Shown here: positions 1 to 7,209 of the stretch, piece after piece
Numbering within the stretch: position 1 is the first letter of the stretch
Layout of the letters: the number at the start of each line of letters is the position of its first letter
Translations under genes and position numbers: made by a program
NCBI RefSeq assembly: GCF_004307015.1
Contig: NZ_SIJL01000009.1
Location: 39,301 to 103,300 of the forward strand
Direction of reading: 5' to 3'
Source: Thermus thermamylovorans
GTDB lineage: Bacteria; Deinococcota; Deinococci; Deinococcales; Thermaceae
DNA length: 64,000 bases
Notes under the pieces: model-generated
What the model saw: only the letters and a program-made list of their open reading frames with translations
Databases searched by the model: none
Told to the model about the DNA's origin: nothing

Positions 1-2
1 GG

Positions 3-548
3 GGAGCCCTTCTCAGGCAACTCTCCGCCCGGCAGTTTGAGGAGGTGCTCCACTGGCTTTACCAGGTTGCCCTCTCCTATCCCTTCCATGTCAAAACCAC
101 CGAGGCCCACCACTTTCGCCGGGTGGTGTTGCAAAAGCGGCGGGAAGCGGGTGCGCAGGACCGGGCCCTGGCGGCGGGGGAGAGCATGTACCGGGAGTAT
201 TTCCAAGACGGCATGGAGCACTCGCGGCTGGGGGTTACGGACGGAAACGGCTTTGTCTTCGTGTCCGCCACCGGGGACGTGGCTCCCTCAGGCTTCCTGC
301 CGGTCTATGCGGGGAACGTGCGGGAAAGGCCCCTTCTGGAAATCTACCGGCATAGCCCCCTCTTCCAGGCGCTGCGCGACAAGGACCGCCTGAAGGGGAA
401 ATGCCGGGTCTGTGAGTACCGCTATGTGTGCGGGGGGAGCCGGGCCAGGGCCTGGGCGGAGACGGGGGATTACCTACAAAGCGAGCCCCGGTGCGTTTAT
501 GTACCCCCGGCCTGGACGGAGCGGGGCGGGGTTCCCGCGGCAGGGTGA
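3..548 (+). CDS. Radical SAM/SPASM protein, C-terminal part (5' end outside window)
   Basis: The reading frame is open from the window edge, so only the C-terminal 181 codons are present and the radical SAM CxxxCxxC core lies outside. What remains is a SPASM-type cluster-binding domain: the order is GKCRVC, then YVCGG, then RARAW, GDY and a final EPRC. This cysteine pattern is shared by the NirJ/AhbC/AhbD group of heme-modifying enzymes and by the TIGR04053-type radical SAM proteins. The segment VKTTEAHHFRRVV recalls the latter. Substrate cannot be assigned. It converges on the MarR-type gene with a gap of only 6 bp. Neighbouring nitrate respiration genes make a role in denitrification-related heme chemistry conceivable, but that is inference. 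Confidence 0.75.
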   Translation, partial: GALLRQLSARQFEEVLHWLYQVALSYPFHVKTTEAHHFRRVVLQKRREAGAQDRALAAGESMYREYFQDGMEHSRLGVTDGNGFVFVSATGDVAPSGFLPVYAGNVRERPLLEIYRHSPLFQALRDKDRLKGKCRVCEYRYVCGGSRARAWAETGDYLQSEPRCVYVPPAWTERGGVPAAG

Positions 549-554
549 AGGGGG

Positions 555-1121
555 TCAGGCGGGTGTGTGGTCCGGGCAGGCAAGGCGGAGGTCCCAAGGT
601 GTGAGGGCTAGGCCAAGAAGGGCGCAAAAAAACCCTTTTTCCCGCCGTAGGTGGCGGCAGGTAAGGCAAAGGCCGGTTTCGGGTACCGTTCCTTGCCGTA
701 CCAGCTCCGCCAATAACTCCGTGAGCCCTAAGAGGAGCCCCTCTTGATGGGATACCTTCCCCAGGGCTTGGTGAAAGGGCCCTGCGTAACCTTTCAGGGC
801 CTGGGCCATCCTAAGCCCTTCTTCCGTGGGTTTGAGGAGCCACCGTCGCCCGTCCTCCGGGTCCTTGGCCCGCGAGAGAAAACCTTTGCGTTCCAAGGTG
901 GTAAGGGCTTCGCTTACCGTGGCTGGGGTAAGGGCCAGGAGCTCGGCCAGGGCCACTACCCCGTAGGGCCTTTCGGAGAGGTGGAGGAGAAGCTGGGCCT
1001 GGAGGGCGGTGAGGCCCAGGCGGTGCGCCCTTCGGAGGAGGAGGGCCCGCTCCACCTGGGCCAGGCGCTCTAGCAAGCTTACGAGTTTTTCCCCTTGCTG
1101 TTCGCCTGGCGAAGCCTCCAC
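555..1121 (-). CDS. MarR-type winged-helix regulator with C-terminal four-cysteine motif
   Basis: A 188-residue protein with a MarR/winged-helix DNA-binding domain at about residues 30-110: helix GLTALQAQLLLHL, then ALAELLALTPATVSEALTTLE as the recognition helix region, then a wing containing DPEDGRRW. After about residue 145 it has an extension not found in ordinary MarR proteins, with CLTC, a cysteine in FFCALL and another in RLACPDH. Four cysteines in that arrangement could hold an iron-sulfur cluster or zinc, which would make it a redox, NO or metal sensor. The cytochrome P460 gene lies immediately upstream on the same strand, though the P460 promoter lies further upstream and the gap is short (9 bp), so the two may be co-transcribed. 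Confidence 0.8.
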   Translation of the reverse strand: MEASPGEQQGEKLVSLLERLAQVERALLLRRAHRLGLTALQAQLLLHLSERPYGVVALAELLALTPATVSEALTTLERKGFLSRAKDPEDGRRWLLKPTEEGLRMAQALKGYAGPFHQALGKVSHQEGLLLGLTELLAELVRQGTVPETGLCLTCRHLRREKGFFCALLGLALTPWDLRLACPDHTPA

Positions 1122-1130
1122 CCTTCCATC

Positions 1131-1622
1131 TTAGGGCCGGAAGGCGCTGAATACATAGTCGGTGTGGGCGGCTCCCTGGTGGCAGGCGTGGCAGGATTGG
1201 GGGTCGATGCTGAGGGGCCTCTTGTCCGGGCCAAAGGCGTAGTACCCCCAGCCCCCCGTGTCCCGGTAGCGGTCCGGATCCTTGACCATAACGCCGATGA
1301 GCTTCCTAGGGCCTTCCAGAAGGGCGTTTCCTTCCGCCTTGGCCTCGAGGAGGTCGAAGACGATGACCGTGCCCTTAGGGAAGGGGGTCCTCTTGCCCTC
1401 CAGGTAGGTCTTTAGCCCCGCCTGGTTCACGTAGATGTGGTGCAGGCCGCCGAAGCTCTCGTAGAGGGGGTGGCCGGGCCTGAGCTCCATGCTCTTCACG
1501 TGGGTCCAGAGCCGGTGGCCCTCAGGGTAGGGGAAGGTGGGTTGCGTGGCCCCTCCCCCGTACTGGGCCAGGACCAGGAGGCCTAAGGCCAAGGCGCCGA
1601 GGATTCCCAAAACCTTCCTCAT
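1131..1622 (-). CDS. Cytochrome P460 family secreted c-type cytochrome
   Basis: A 163-residue exported protein. Residues 1-19 form a signal peptide (KVLGILGALALGLLVLA). The C-terminal part carries the single heme-attachment motif CHACH about 20 residues from the end, preceded by GWGYYAFGPD and SIDPQS, the usual P460 layout. P460-family proteins oxidise hydroxylamine or NO-like nitrogen compounds in the periplasm, and in this fold a lysine-heme cross-link can occur; whether this one does is not visible. It starts with ATG behind a strong GGAGGTG ribosome site. Its position next to nitrate respiration genes fits a role in detoxifying nitrogen oxide intermediates, which is inference. Confidence 0.85.
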   Translation of the reverse strand: MRKVLGILGALALGLLVLAQYGGGATQPTFPYPEGHRLWTHVKSMELRPGHPLYESFGGLHHIYVNQAGLKTYLEGKRTPFPKGTVIVFDLLEAKAEGNALLEGPRKLIGVMVKDPDRYRDTGGWGYYAFGPDKRPLSIDPQSCHACHQGAAHTDYVFSAFRP

Positions 1623-1646
1623 GCTTCACCTCCTTAGGACTCCTAA

Positions 1647-1675
1647 ATGATAAGCCCGGCACCCCTAACCGTCAA
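1647..1675 (-). promoter_or_regulatory. Sigma-70-type promoter of the P460 gene
   Basis: Read on the minus strand, TTGACG (1675-1670) is followed by exactly 17 bases and TATCAT (1652-1647). The ATG of the P460 gene is 25 bases further on, behind AAGGAGGTG. Spacing and sequence fit a primary-sigma promoter well. Confidence 0.75.
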
Positions 1676-1740
1676 GGCCTCGGGGGACCCCCAGGTAGGC
1701 CTTTCCCCTGAAGGTTCACCCCCGCCTAGGGAGCCTTATA

Positions 1741-1877
1741 CCCTTCCACGCTGAACCGTTCGCTGCCTTCTTCCACTGAGGGCCTTGGACACCCTTTTAC
1801 CGGGCCCCACCCCGGCGCGAGCCGGGGTGGGGTGGTCTCACCGGGGCCCCCACCCTAACTTCGTCAGGGTGAGGTGG
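1741..1877. repeat. Intergenic hairpin repeat, copy 1 (double hairpin)
   Basis: This gap between the P460 and DUF488 genes contains a perfect 12-bp stem CCCCACCCCGGC / GCCGGGGTGGGG (1805-1832) closed by a GCGA loop. It is followed by a second, imperfect stem based on CACCCT / AGGGTG (1851-1871). The left flank (1741-1804) aligns with the left flank of the repeat after the ferredoxin gene at 3013-3079. TTCGCTGCCTT and ACCCTTT occur in both with the same 32-base spacing. Both end in GGTGGTAT-like sequence. It may also act as a transcription terminator. Confidence 0.7.
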
Positions 1878-1879
1878 TA

Positions 1880-2239
1880 TTACACGGCTTCCTCCGGATT
1901 TTCCCTGAGGATCTCCGCCAGGGCGGTGGCGTTGTTGTACCGGGCTTCCCGAGCCCCGAAGAGGAAGGTCACCCTCCCCCGCTGGGCCAGGGCCCGCAGC
2001 CGCTCCAAGGTGGGGTTGCCCTCCAGCTCCTCCCGGTAGCGGCGGAGGAACTCCGGGTATTTCTCGGGGTCGTGGGCGAAGAAGCGGCGGAGCTCGTCGG
2101 AGGGGGCGAGTTCCTTGGCCCACCAGTCCACCTTGGCCCGCTCCTTGCTGAGCCCCCGGGGCCAGAGGCGGTCCACGAGCACCCGCACCCCGTCCTCGGG
2201 GGAAGGGGGGTCGTAGACCCGCTTGACCCTCAGGTCCAT
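1880..2239 (-). CDS. DUF488 (YeaO-like) protein
   Basis: A 119-residue protein of the DUF488 family, whose biochemical role is not established. Typical family signatures are visible: the N-terminal RVYDPPS, then GVRVLVDRLWPRGLSKE, WWAKELAPSDELR and the C-terminal VTFLFGAREARYNNA. The chosen ATG at 2239 lies inside the end of the upstream gene (10-base overlap), giving an MDLRVKRVY start that matches the family. A longer reading to 2269 would add residues with no counterpart. Probably translated together with the gene before it. Confidence 0.85.
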   Translation of the reverse strand: MDLRVKRVYDPPSPEDGVRVLVDRLWPRGLSKERAKVDWWAKELAPSDELRRFFAHDPEKYPEFLRRYREELEGNPTLERLRALAQRGRVTFLFGAREARYNNATALAEILRENPEEAV

Positions 2240-2658
2240 GCCGCCTCCGGCAGCACGCACTCCGGGCACTGGGCGGCCACGAAGCCCACCCAGGCCAGCA
2301 CCTCCTCCGCATCGGCCACGGGGCCTAAGTGGTAGACCTCCAGGTAGGCGTCGGCCACCAGAACCCCCTCCTTGGGGAGGGCCGCAAGAAGCTGGCCCCC
2401 CGGGTCCAGGAGGACCGGGAGGGGGCTTGCGGCGGGGGCCTGGGCCAGGAGGTAGGCTTGGGCGGCAAGCTCCCGGAGCTCTTCCTGCCGCTCCGCCAGG
2501 GCCTGGGCCAGGACAGGGTTTCGCACCAGGATCAGAATTCTCCCCTTGAGGTCCGGCAGGTAGACCTTGGCCCCCTCCGGGGTCCAGAGGAGGTAGGGGG
2601 GGAGGGGGGCGCGCAAGCGGATCATGCCCTTAGGGTACCCCGTTTCCTCCCCGGCCAA
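2230..2658 (-). CDS. Thioredoxin-fold-like small protein, function unknown
   Basis: Up to 142 residues; translation may begin at the internal ATG at 2625 (MIRLRAP). The alternation of predicted strands and helices (GRILILVRNP, LPVLLDPGG, VLVADAYLEVYHL) resembles redoxin or peroxiredoxin-like domains. However, there is no active-site cysteine in the usual place. A CPEC pair near the C-terminus (residues about 131-134) is the only cysteine pair. It overlaps the DUF488 gene, so the two probably act in the same process. I do not recognise a specific family. Confidence 0.6.
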   Translation of the reverse strand: MAGEETGYPKGMIRLRAPLPPYLLWTPEGAKVYLPDLKGRILILVRNPVLAQALAERQEELRELAAQAYLLAQAPAASPLPVLLDPGGQLLAALPKEGVLVADAYLEVYHLGPVADAEEVLAWVGFVAAQCPECVLPEAAWT

Positions 2659-2682
2659 GGTGCTCTAAGGGCGCTTGCCCCC

Positions 2683-2696
2683 TTGACCCCGGTCAT
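2683..2696. promoter_or_regulatory. TGACC-N2-GGTCA palindrome upstream of ferredoxin
   Basis: The sequence TTGACCCCGGTCAT contains the palindrome TGACC-CC-GGTCA and sits 47 bases before the ferredoxin ATG. The same motif occurs before the hemerythrin, DUF2249 and NnrS-like genes. It is a candidate operator for a dimeric helix-turn-helix regulator such as DnrT. Binding is inferred. Confidence 0.5.
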
Positions 2697-2742
2697 GGAC
2701 GGTCCCGGGAGGAGGGGTGAAGCTGGTCTTCGGAGGTGAACC

Positions 2743-3009
2743 ATGCCCCACGTGATCTGCGAGCCCTGCATCGGCGTGAAGGACCGATCCTGCCAGGAGG
2801 TCTGTCCGGTGGAGTGTATCTACGACGCCGGAGAGCAGCTTTACATCCACCCGGACGAGTGCATCGACTGCGGGGCCTGCGTCCCCGCCTGCCCGGTGAA
2901 CGCCATCTACCCCGAGGAGGACGTGCCCGAAAAGTGGAAGGTCTACATCGAGAAGAACCGGGAGTGGGCCAGCTCCCTGCCCAACGTGCACGTGCTGGAA
3001 AAGACCTGA
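2743..3009 (+). CDS. fdxA: Seven-iron ferredoxin ([3Fe-4S][4Fe-4S])
   Basis: An 88-residue cytoplasmic electron carrier closely matching the well-known Thermus seven-iron ferredoxin. The N-terminal cluster motif is CEPCIGVKDRSCQEVCPVEC and the second is CIDCGACVPACPVNAIYPEED. The final part, EKWKVYIEKNREWA, is also typical. A GGAGGTG ribosome site lies just before the ATG. A TGACC-N2-GGTCA palindrome lies in its upstream region, so its expression may follow the nitrate-respiration regulon. The downstream gap holds a hairpin repeat. Confidence 0.95.
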   Translation: MPHVICEPCIGVKDRSCQEVCPVECIYDAGEQLYIHPDECIDCGACVPACPVNAIYPEEDVPEKWKVYIEKNREWASSLPNVHVLEKT

Positions 3010-3012
3010 TAC

Positions 3013-3108
3013 CCCTTTTCCGCGGAACCCTTCGCTGCCTTTCCCTAGCGGGGACCTTGGGTACCCTTTCACCGGGGCTCCACACGGACAAAGTCCGTGT
3101 GGGGTGGT
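3013..3108. repeat. Intergenic hairpin repeat, copy 2
   Basis: Between the convergent ferredoxin and hemerythrin genes. The core is a perfect 10-bp stem CCACACGGAC / GTCCGTGTGG (3080-3102) with an AAA loop. The left flank contains TTCGCTGCCTT (3031-3041), ACCCTTT (3063-3069) and ACCGGGG, matching copy 1 at identical spacing. The right flank is GGTGGTAT. The stem sequence differs from copy 1 but stays self-complementary. Confidence 0.7.
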
Positions 3109-3113
3109 ATAAC

Positions 3114-3680
3114 TCACCCTTCCAGTTCCGCCTCCGAGTGGGCCTGGAAAGCTGTCTTGAGCCGCTGGACAATTCCCTCCGTGGAGCGGCCTTCCTTCAG
3201 GGCCTTGAGGAGCTCTGTCAAAAGCTCGCGCAGAAGCCTGTGCTCCAGGAGCCGCTCCTTGAGCTTGCCCGGGGAGAGGGTGGGGTAGTAGAGGGCCTCC
3301 TCTTTGGCGATGTGCTCCTCAAAGGCTTGAGCCAGAGCCTCCGCGGCCTCCCGGGCGGGAAGGGCCTCGAGGAGGGCGAGGAGGCGTTCGTGGTCCCGGG
3401 CCAGGCTTTCCGGGGAGATCCCGAGGACTACCAGGAGGGCCCTGCCCCCTTTGGGGGCGCTTAGGACCAGCTTCCCCCGGCGGAGCCGGGCCACCTCCCC
3501 CGACCTTACCTCCAGGCTCCTGCTCCAGAAACGGAGCTTTAGTTCTCCCTGGATGGCGGCCAGGAGGGCGTCCTCCCCCTTCTGGACCTGTACGGGGACC
3601 TCTTCTCCTGGGCTCAGTTCCAAGACCGCCACCCGGCCCCCAGGGCGGATCAGATCCCTTCCCCGAAAAATCGCCACCAT
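3114..3680 (-). CDS. Cupin-like plus hemerythrin (HHE) domain protein
   Basis: A 188-residue protein with two parts. Residues 1-95 look like a small cupin-type beta domain (LELSPGEEVPVQVQKGEDALLAA, then GEVARLRRGKLVL). Residues 100-188 form a hemerythrin-like four-helix bundle with iron-ligand candidates in RDHERLL, EEHIAKEEALYYP, LLEHRLL and AHSEAE. Such proteins bind a diiron centre and handle oxygen or NO, or protect iron centres. The ATG at 3680 was chosen because it has an AAGGAGGG ribosome site; a longer frame to 3887 would run through the palindromic operator. A perfect 16-bp palindrome lies 145 bases upstream. Convergent with ferredoxin. Confidence 0.8.
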   Translation of the reverse strand: MVAIFRGRDLIRPGGRVAVLELSPGEEVPVQVQKGEDALLAAIQGELKLRFWSRSLEVRSGEVARLRRGKLVLSAPKGGRALLVVLGISPESLARDHERLLALLEALPAREAAEALAQAFEEHIAKEEALYYPTLSPGKLKERLLEHRLLRELLTELLKALKEGRSTEGIVQRLKTAFQAHSEAELEG

Positions 3681-3824
3681 CTCGCCCTCCTTCGCAAAAC
3701 ACAAGGCCGCGCCCCTCGGTCCGAGCCCTGCCTCGCCTTCCCTTCCCGGGACCGGCCGGGCTTCCCGGGTGAGGGGGTTTCCGCAGCCATGCCCCCAGGG
3801 TGCGGGGAAGGAGGGGGTGGGAGC

Positions 3825-3840
3825 CATGACCCGGGTCATG
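3825..3840. promoter_or_regulatory. Perfect 16-bp palindrome, candidate DnrT-type operator
   Basis: CATGACCCGGGTCATG is a perfect palindrome in the 203-bp gap between dnrT and the hemerythrin gene. It is the best copy of the TGACC-N2-GGTCA motif seen four times in this window. The location is compatible with control of the hemerythrin gene. The regulator is inferred. Confidence 0.55.
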
Positions 3841-3883
3841 CCCTTTCCCCGGGCGCGGGCCAGGGGGGTCTCGATCCCAGGCC

Positions 3884-4537
3884 TCATCGGATGACTCCCC
3901 TCAGGGCCTGGGGATCAGGAATCTCCACCTGGCGGCCCGCAAGCCTTATGAGCCCCCGCCGGTAGAGCTCCCCCAGGTTGCGGGAGACCGCCTCGGGCAC
4001 GGTGCCCAGGAGGGCGGCCAGCTCGGGGTTGGTGGGCAGGCGGAAGCCCTGCCCTTCCTCCTTGAGCTTTTCCAGAAGGTACTCGCAAAGCCTTTCCCGC
4101 ACCTCGTGGAAGACCAGGCGGTCCAGGAGGTGGAGAAGCTGCCCCTGGCGGCGGGCCAGGTAGCGGATGAGGGCCCGGGCCAAGGGAGGGCGGGCCTCCA
4201 CCAGTTGGAAGAAGCGCTCCTTGGGGATGACCAGCACCTCGCTAGCCTCCAGGGCTTCGGCGCTGGCCGGGTAAGTGGGGCGCTCCAGGAAGAGGGCCAC
4301 CTCGGCCAGCACCCTTCCCGGGCCTTCCACGTGGAGCACCACCTGTTTTCTCCCCTCGGGGTCTAGCTTGTACACCTTGATGAGCCCCTTCCGTACCACG
4401 AAAAGGGCCTGCACGGGCTCTCCTTCCAGGAAGAGGAGTTCCCCTTTCCCCAGGGCGCGGGGCCGGGCTTCGGCGCGAAGGGCCTTCAGGTCCGCCTCGC
4501 CTAACTCGCGGAAAAGGGGTACCTGGGAGAGGTCCAC
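3884..4537 (-). CDS. dnrT: Crp/Fnr-family regulator DnrT
   Basis: A 217-residue cytoplasmic transcription factor. Residues 1-110 form the cyclic-nucleotide-binding-like beta roll (GELLFLEGEPVQALFVVRKGLIKVY, VLAEVALFLERPTYPASAEAL). A long dimer helix follows, then a winged helix (residues about 150-215, with PTNPELAALLGTVPEAVSRNLGEL as the DNA-reading element). There are no cysteines for an Fnr-type cluster. Thermus nitrate-respiring strains encode DnrT beside DnrS as activators of the nar operon. The position, order and divergent nar operon here match that arrangement exactly. GTG is the likely start, 3 bases after the dnrS stop, so the pair is translationally coupled. Confidence 0.88.
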   Translation of the reverse strand: MDLSQVPLFRELGEADLKALRAEARPRALGKGELLFLEGEPVQALFVVRKGLIKVYKLDPEGRKQVVLHVEGPGRVLAEVALFLERPTYPASAEALEASEVLVIPKERFFQLVEARPPLARALIRYLARRQGQLLHLLDRLVFHEVRERLCEYLLEKLKEEGQGFRLPTNPELAALLGTVPEAVSRNLGELYRRGLIRLAGRQVEIPDPQALRGVIR

Positions 4538-4540
4538 GCC

Positions 4541-6340
4541 TCACCCCTTCAGGGCCAGGAGGCGTTCCCGGGCTTCCTCTAGGAAAGGCTCCAGCTTGAG
4601 AGCGCGGGCGTAGGCTTCCCTGGCCACCTCCTTGTAGCCCAGCGCCTCCGCCAGTTCCCCGAGGCGCAGGAGCCCGGAGAGGGCCCGGTCCTGAAGGTAG
4701 GCCCTCTCCGCTTCCGCCCACTCCCCGTAGGGGTCGTCCCCGAAGAGGGGGCCCTTGTAGAGCTCCAAGGCCTGGCGCAGGGTCTTGAAGGCGGAAAGAC
4801 CTTCCTCCAGGTCCGCTTTGCGCATGAGCTCCTCAAAGCGTTCAAAGTCCAGAAAGCGCTTTTCCGGTAGGTGCAGGCGGTAGTACTCCCCCTCCCGCTC
4901 CACCACCCCGGGAAGGGTCTTGCGCAGGTGGTAGACCAGGGCGTAGAGCTCCTGGCGGGCTCTCTCAGGGGACAGGTCGGGGAAGAAGGTCTCCAAAAGC
5001 TCCTCCGTGTAAAGGGCCCGGTCCTTGTTGGCCAGGAGGAACTTGAAGAGGCGGTAGGCCCCGCTCCGGCCGAAGCTCTTGGGGGAAAGCTCCTGCCCCC
5101 GGTACCGTAGGCGGAAGCCCCCCAGGGCATGGACCTCCAGCTCCGGGGGGTCCTCCCTCGCCCGGGCGAAGAGCAAGGGGATGGCCAGGCGGGAAAGCCA
5201 CAGGGCGGGGGCGGCGGGGCCCGTGGGAGGCTTGGGGGGACGGGCGTGGAAGAGCGTGCCCACCGCCACCACTCCCCCTTGGGCCCACAGGGGGAGGCAG
5301 ATGCGGGGCCTGCCCTCGGTTTCGGGGCAAGGGGGTAAGCCGTTCTTGAGGCCCATCACCTCTCCCCGCCAGGCCGGGCAGTCCCTCATGGCGCAGGGGG
5401 GTACGAATCCCAGCTCCAGCCGCTCCCCGCTCCGGCCCACCAGCCGGACCCCCGTGGCCCCGGAAAGGCGCCTGAGCTCCCGTAAAAAGTTGTGCTGACC
5501 CTCGGAAACCTCACCCCGCTGCAGGTGGGCCCCCAGGGCAAAAAGCCCCACTTCCCCCAGGCGGGTGAGGAGGGTGTAGAGGGTGCTGGCGAAGAGGGGG
5601 CCGATGCGGGAGAGGGCTTCCAAGACCTCCTCATGGTCCGCCTCCGGGTCCCGGGAGGCCAGGTTCAAAACCCCGATGAGGCCGTGAGGCAGCTCCAGCG
5701 GGTAGCAGATGTAGGTCTGGTAACCCAGCTGCTTCACCTTCTGCCTCAGGTAGCGGGGGTCCTCCTTCAAGGCGTGGGTGTAAAGGGGCTCGCGCCTTAA
5801 GGCCACGAGGCCCGGGTAGCCCTCTCCCAGCTGGAACCAGGGTCTTTCCAGGAAGGCCTCGCGGTGGAGGCCCTCGTAGGCGGTGAGAAGCAGGTGGTGC
5901 CCCTCGGGGTCCGCCAGGAAGAGCTCGGTGGCCTCCATTCCCAGGCTCTTGCGCAGGGTGCCCAGAAAGGTTTCCAGGGCCTCGGGGAAGTGCTCGGGGC
6001 GGTCCAGGAGGTGCCGGGCAAGCCGGGAAAGCTCCAGGAGAAGGTCCGGGGGTTCCGCCCGCTCGGGGTAGAGCTCCACCAAAAAGCCCCTGTTCTCCCG
6101 GTAGCCCTGGCAGCGGAGCCGCCTCCCCTTGAGGAGGAGGGGGGTGCTGGCCCGGTAGGCCCCCCGCTTGAGCTCTCGCTGGACGGGGCAGCGGGGGCAC
6201 AAGGGGCGGCCGAAGGGATCCTGTCCCTGCACCAGGGCCGCGCAGGGGAGACCATTCCCTTCCAGGCCCAAGGAGGGGTCGGCCTCGAGGACCATAGCCC
6301 GGCCCTGGGCGTCCAGCTGCAGGCGGGCGAGGGGCCGCAT
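4541..6340 (-). CDS. dnrS: DnrS: cysteine-rich PAS/GAF sensor with SARP-like activator domain
   Basis: A 599-residue regulator. Residues 1-100 resemble a PAS-like module with cysteines at about 33, 48, 51 and 77. Residues about 130-265 form a GAF domain (ELFLADPEGHHLLL, YPLELPHGLIGVLNLASRD). A second cysteine-containing sensory region spans about 280-390 (PCAMRDC, PPCPET, RICLPLW). The C-terminus (about 400-599) has an OmpR-like winged helix (RSGAYRLFKFLLANKDRALY, RARQELYALVYHLRKTLPG) and helical BTAD-type repeats, the SARP activator layout. In Thermus, DnrS with DnrT turns on nitrate respiration under low oxygen and nitrate. The cysteines suggest an oxygen- or NO-labile metal centre, which is inference. 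Only 95 bases separate its ATG from narC. Confidence 0.88.
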   Translation of the reverse strand: MRPLARLQLDAQGRAMVLEADPSLGLEGNGLPCAALVQGQDPFGRPLCPRCPVQRELKRGAYRASTPLLLKGRRLRCQGYRENRGFLVELYPERAEPPDLLLELSRLARHLLDRPEHFPEALETFLGTLRKSLGMEATELFLADPEGHHLLLTAYEGLHREAFLERPWFQLGEGYPGLVALRREPLYTHALKEDPRYLRQKVKQLGYQTYICYPLELPHGLIGVLNLASRDPEADHEEVLEALSRIGPLFASTLYTLLTRLGEVGLFALGAHLQRGEVSEGQHNFLRELRRLSGATGVRLVGRSGERLELGFVPPCAMRDCPAWRGEVMGLKNGLPPCPETEGRPRICLPLWAQGGVVAVGTLFHARPPKPPTGPAAPALWLSRLAIPLLFARAREDPPELEVHALGGFRLRYRGQELSPKSFGRSGAYRLFKFLLANKDRALYTEELLETFFPDLSPERARQELYALVYHLRKTLPGVVEREGEYYRLHLPEKRFLDFERFEELMRKADLEEGLSAFKTLRQALELYKGPLFGDDPYGEWAEAERAYLQDRALSGLLRLGELAEALGYKEVAREAYARALKLEPFLEEARERLLALKG

Positions 6341-6363
6341 CTCCCCTCAGGGTAGGGCCAACT

Positions 6364-6384
6364 CCTAGGACAGATGTCCCTAGG
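6364..6384. promoter_or_regulatory. Imperfect palindrome in the dnrS-narC divergent promoter region
   Basis: Within the 95-bp gap between divergent dnrS and narC, a near-palindrome is built from CCTAGGAC and GTCCCTAGG around AGAT. It lies about 50 bases before the narC start and may be the activator site of the nar promoter. It differs from the TGACC-N2-GGTCA motif. No convincing -10/-35 pair was found here. Confidence 0.35.
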
Positions 6385-6435
6385 GAGGTAAGTGGCCGCC
6401 AGAACCTTCCCCAACACTGGAAGCCGGAGGTGAGG

Positions 6436-7209
6436 ATGAAGGGTAGAAGGTTCCTTTCCCTAGCCCTGGCCTTCGCCTTGGGCCTGGCCCTAGCCCAGGG
6501 GGAGGCGCTTTACGGCCAGTACTGCGCTGCCTGCCACGGGGCTCAGGGCCAGGGCATCCCCGGGGCTATCCCCGGGCTTTTGGACCACCCGTCCCTGGCC
6601 GACGAGGCCCGCTTCCTGCGGGCCGTGCGCCAGGGGATCGGGGCCATGCCCCCCCTGCCCCACGTGGCCGAGGCCCAGGCCCGGGAGATCCTGGCCTACC
6701 TGCGGGGGCTCTCCGGAGCCCCCGCCGAGGCCCCGGCCCCTCCGCCGCCCGCCTTGGCGGCGGAGGGGGATGCCGAGCTCGGCCGGGCCCTTTTCCTGGG
6801 GCAAAGGCGCTTCCAAAACGGCGGGGCCCCCTGCCAGGCCTGCCACACCGTGGCCGGGCTGGGGTTTTTAGGGGGCGGTTCCCTGGGTCAGGACCTGACC
6901 CGGGTGGCGGAGCGCCTGGGGGGAGAGGCAGGGCTTAGGGCAGTGCTGCAGAACCCCACCGCCTGGCCGGTGATGCGGGAGGCCTACCGGGACAAGCCCC
7001 TCACCGAGGCCGAGGCCGCTGCCCTGGCCGCCTTCTTCGTCCAGGCGGCCCAGGAGACCCCCAGGCCCCCATCCCTCTACCTGGGGCGCTACCTGGTGGC
7101 GGGCCTGCTCTTCGTGGGGTTACTGCTCCTTTACCAGGCGGTCCTTTGGCAGCTGAGGCCCAAGAGCCTGGCGGAGCGCATCCGCGAGCAGCTGAGGAGG
7201 CGAGCATGA
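6436..7209 (+). CDS. narC: NarC, membrane-anchored di-heme cytochrome c of nitrate reductase
   Basis: A 257-residue periplasm-facing cytochrome. Residues 1-21 are a signal peptide ending ALGLALAQ. Two heme c sites are visible, CAACH at residues 30-34 and CQACH at about 133-137, each in a cytochrome c domain. A C-terminal transmembrane helix ([20 protein letters not shown]) anchors it. NarC is peculiar to Thermus-type nitrate reductase, where it passes electrons with NarI and helps attach the NarGH catalytic pair. The ATG at 6436 is preferred because GGAGGTG lies just before it; a GTG at 6430 is possible. Its stop overlaps the narG ATG (ATGA). Confidence 0.93.
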   Translation: MKGRRFLSLALAFALGLALAQGEALYGQYCAACHGAQGQGIPGAIPGLLDHPSLADEARFLRAVRQGIGAMPPLPHVAEAQAREILAYLRGLSGAPAEAPAPPPPALAAEGDAELGRALFLGQRRFQNGGAPCQACHTVAGLGFLGGGSLGQDLTRVAERLGGEAGLRAVLQNPTAWPVMREAYRDKPLTEAEAAALAAFFVQAAQETPRPPSLYLGRYLVAGLLFVGLLLLYQAVLWQLRPKSLAERIREQLRRRA

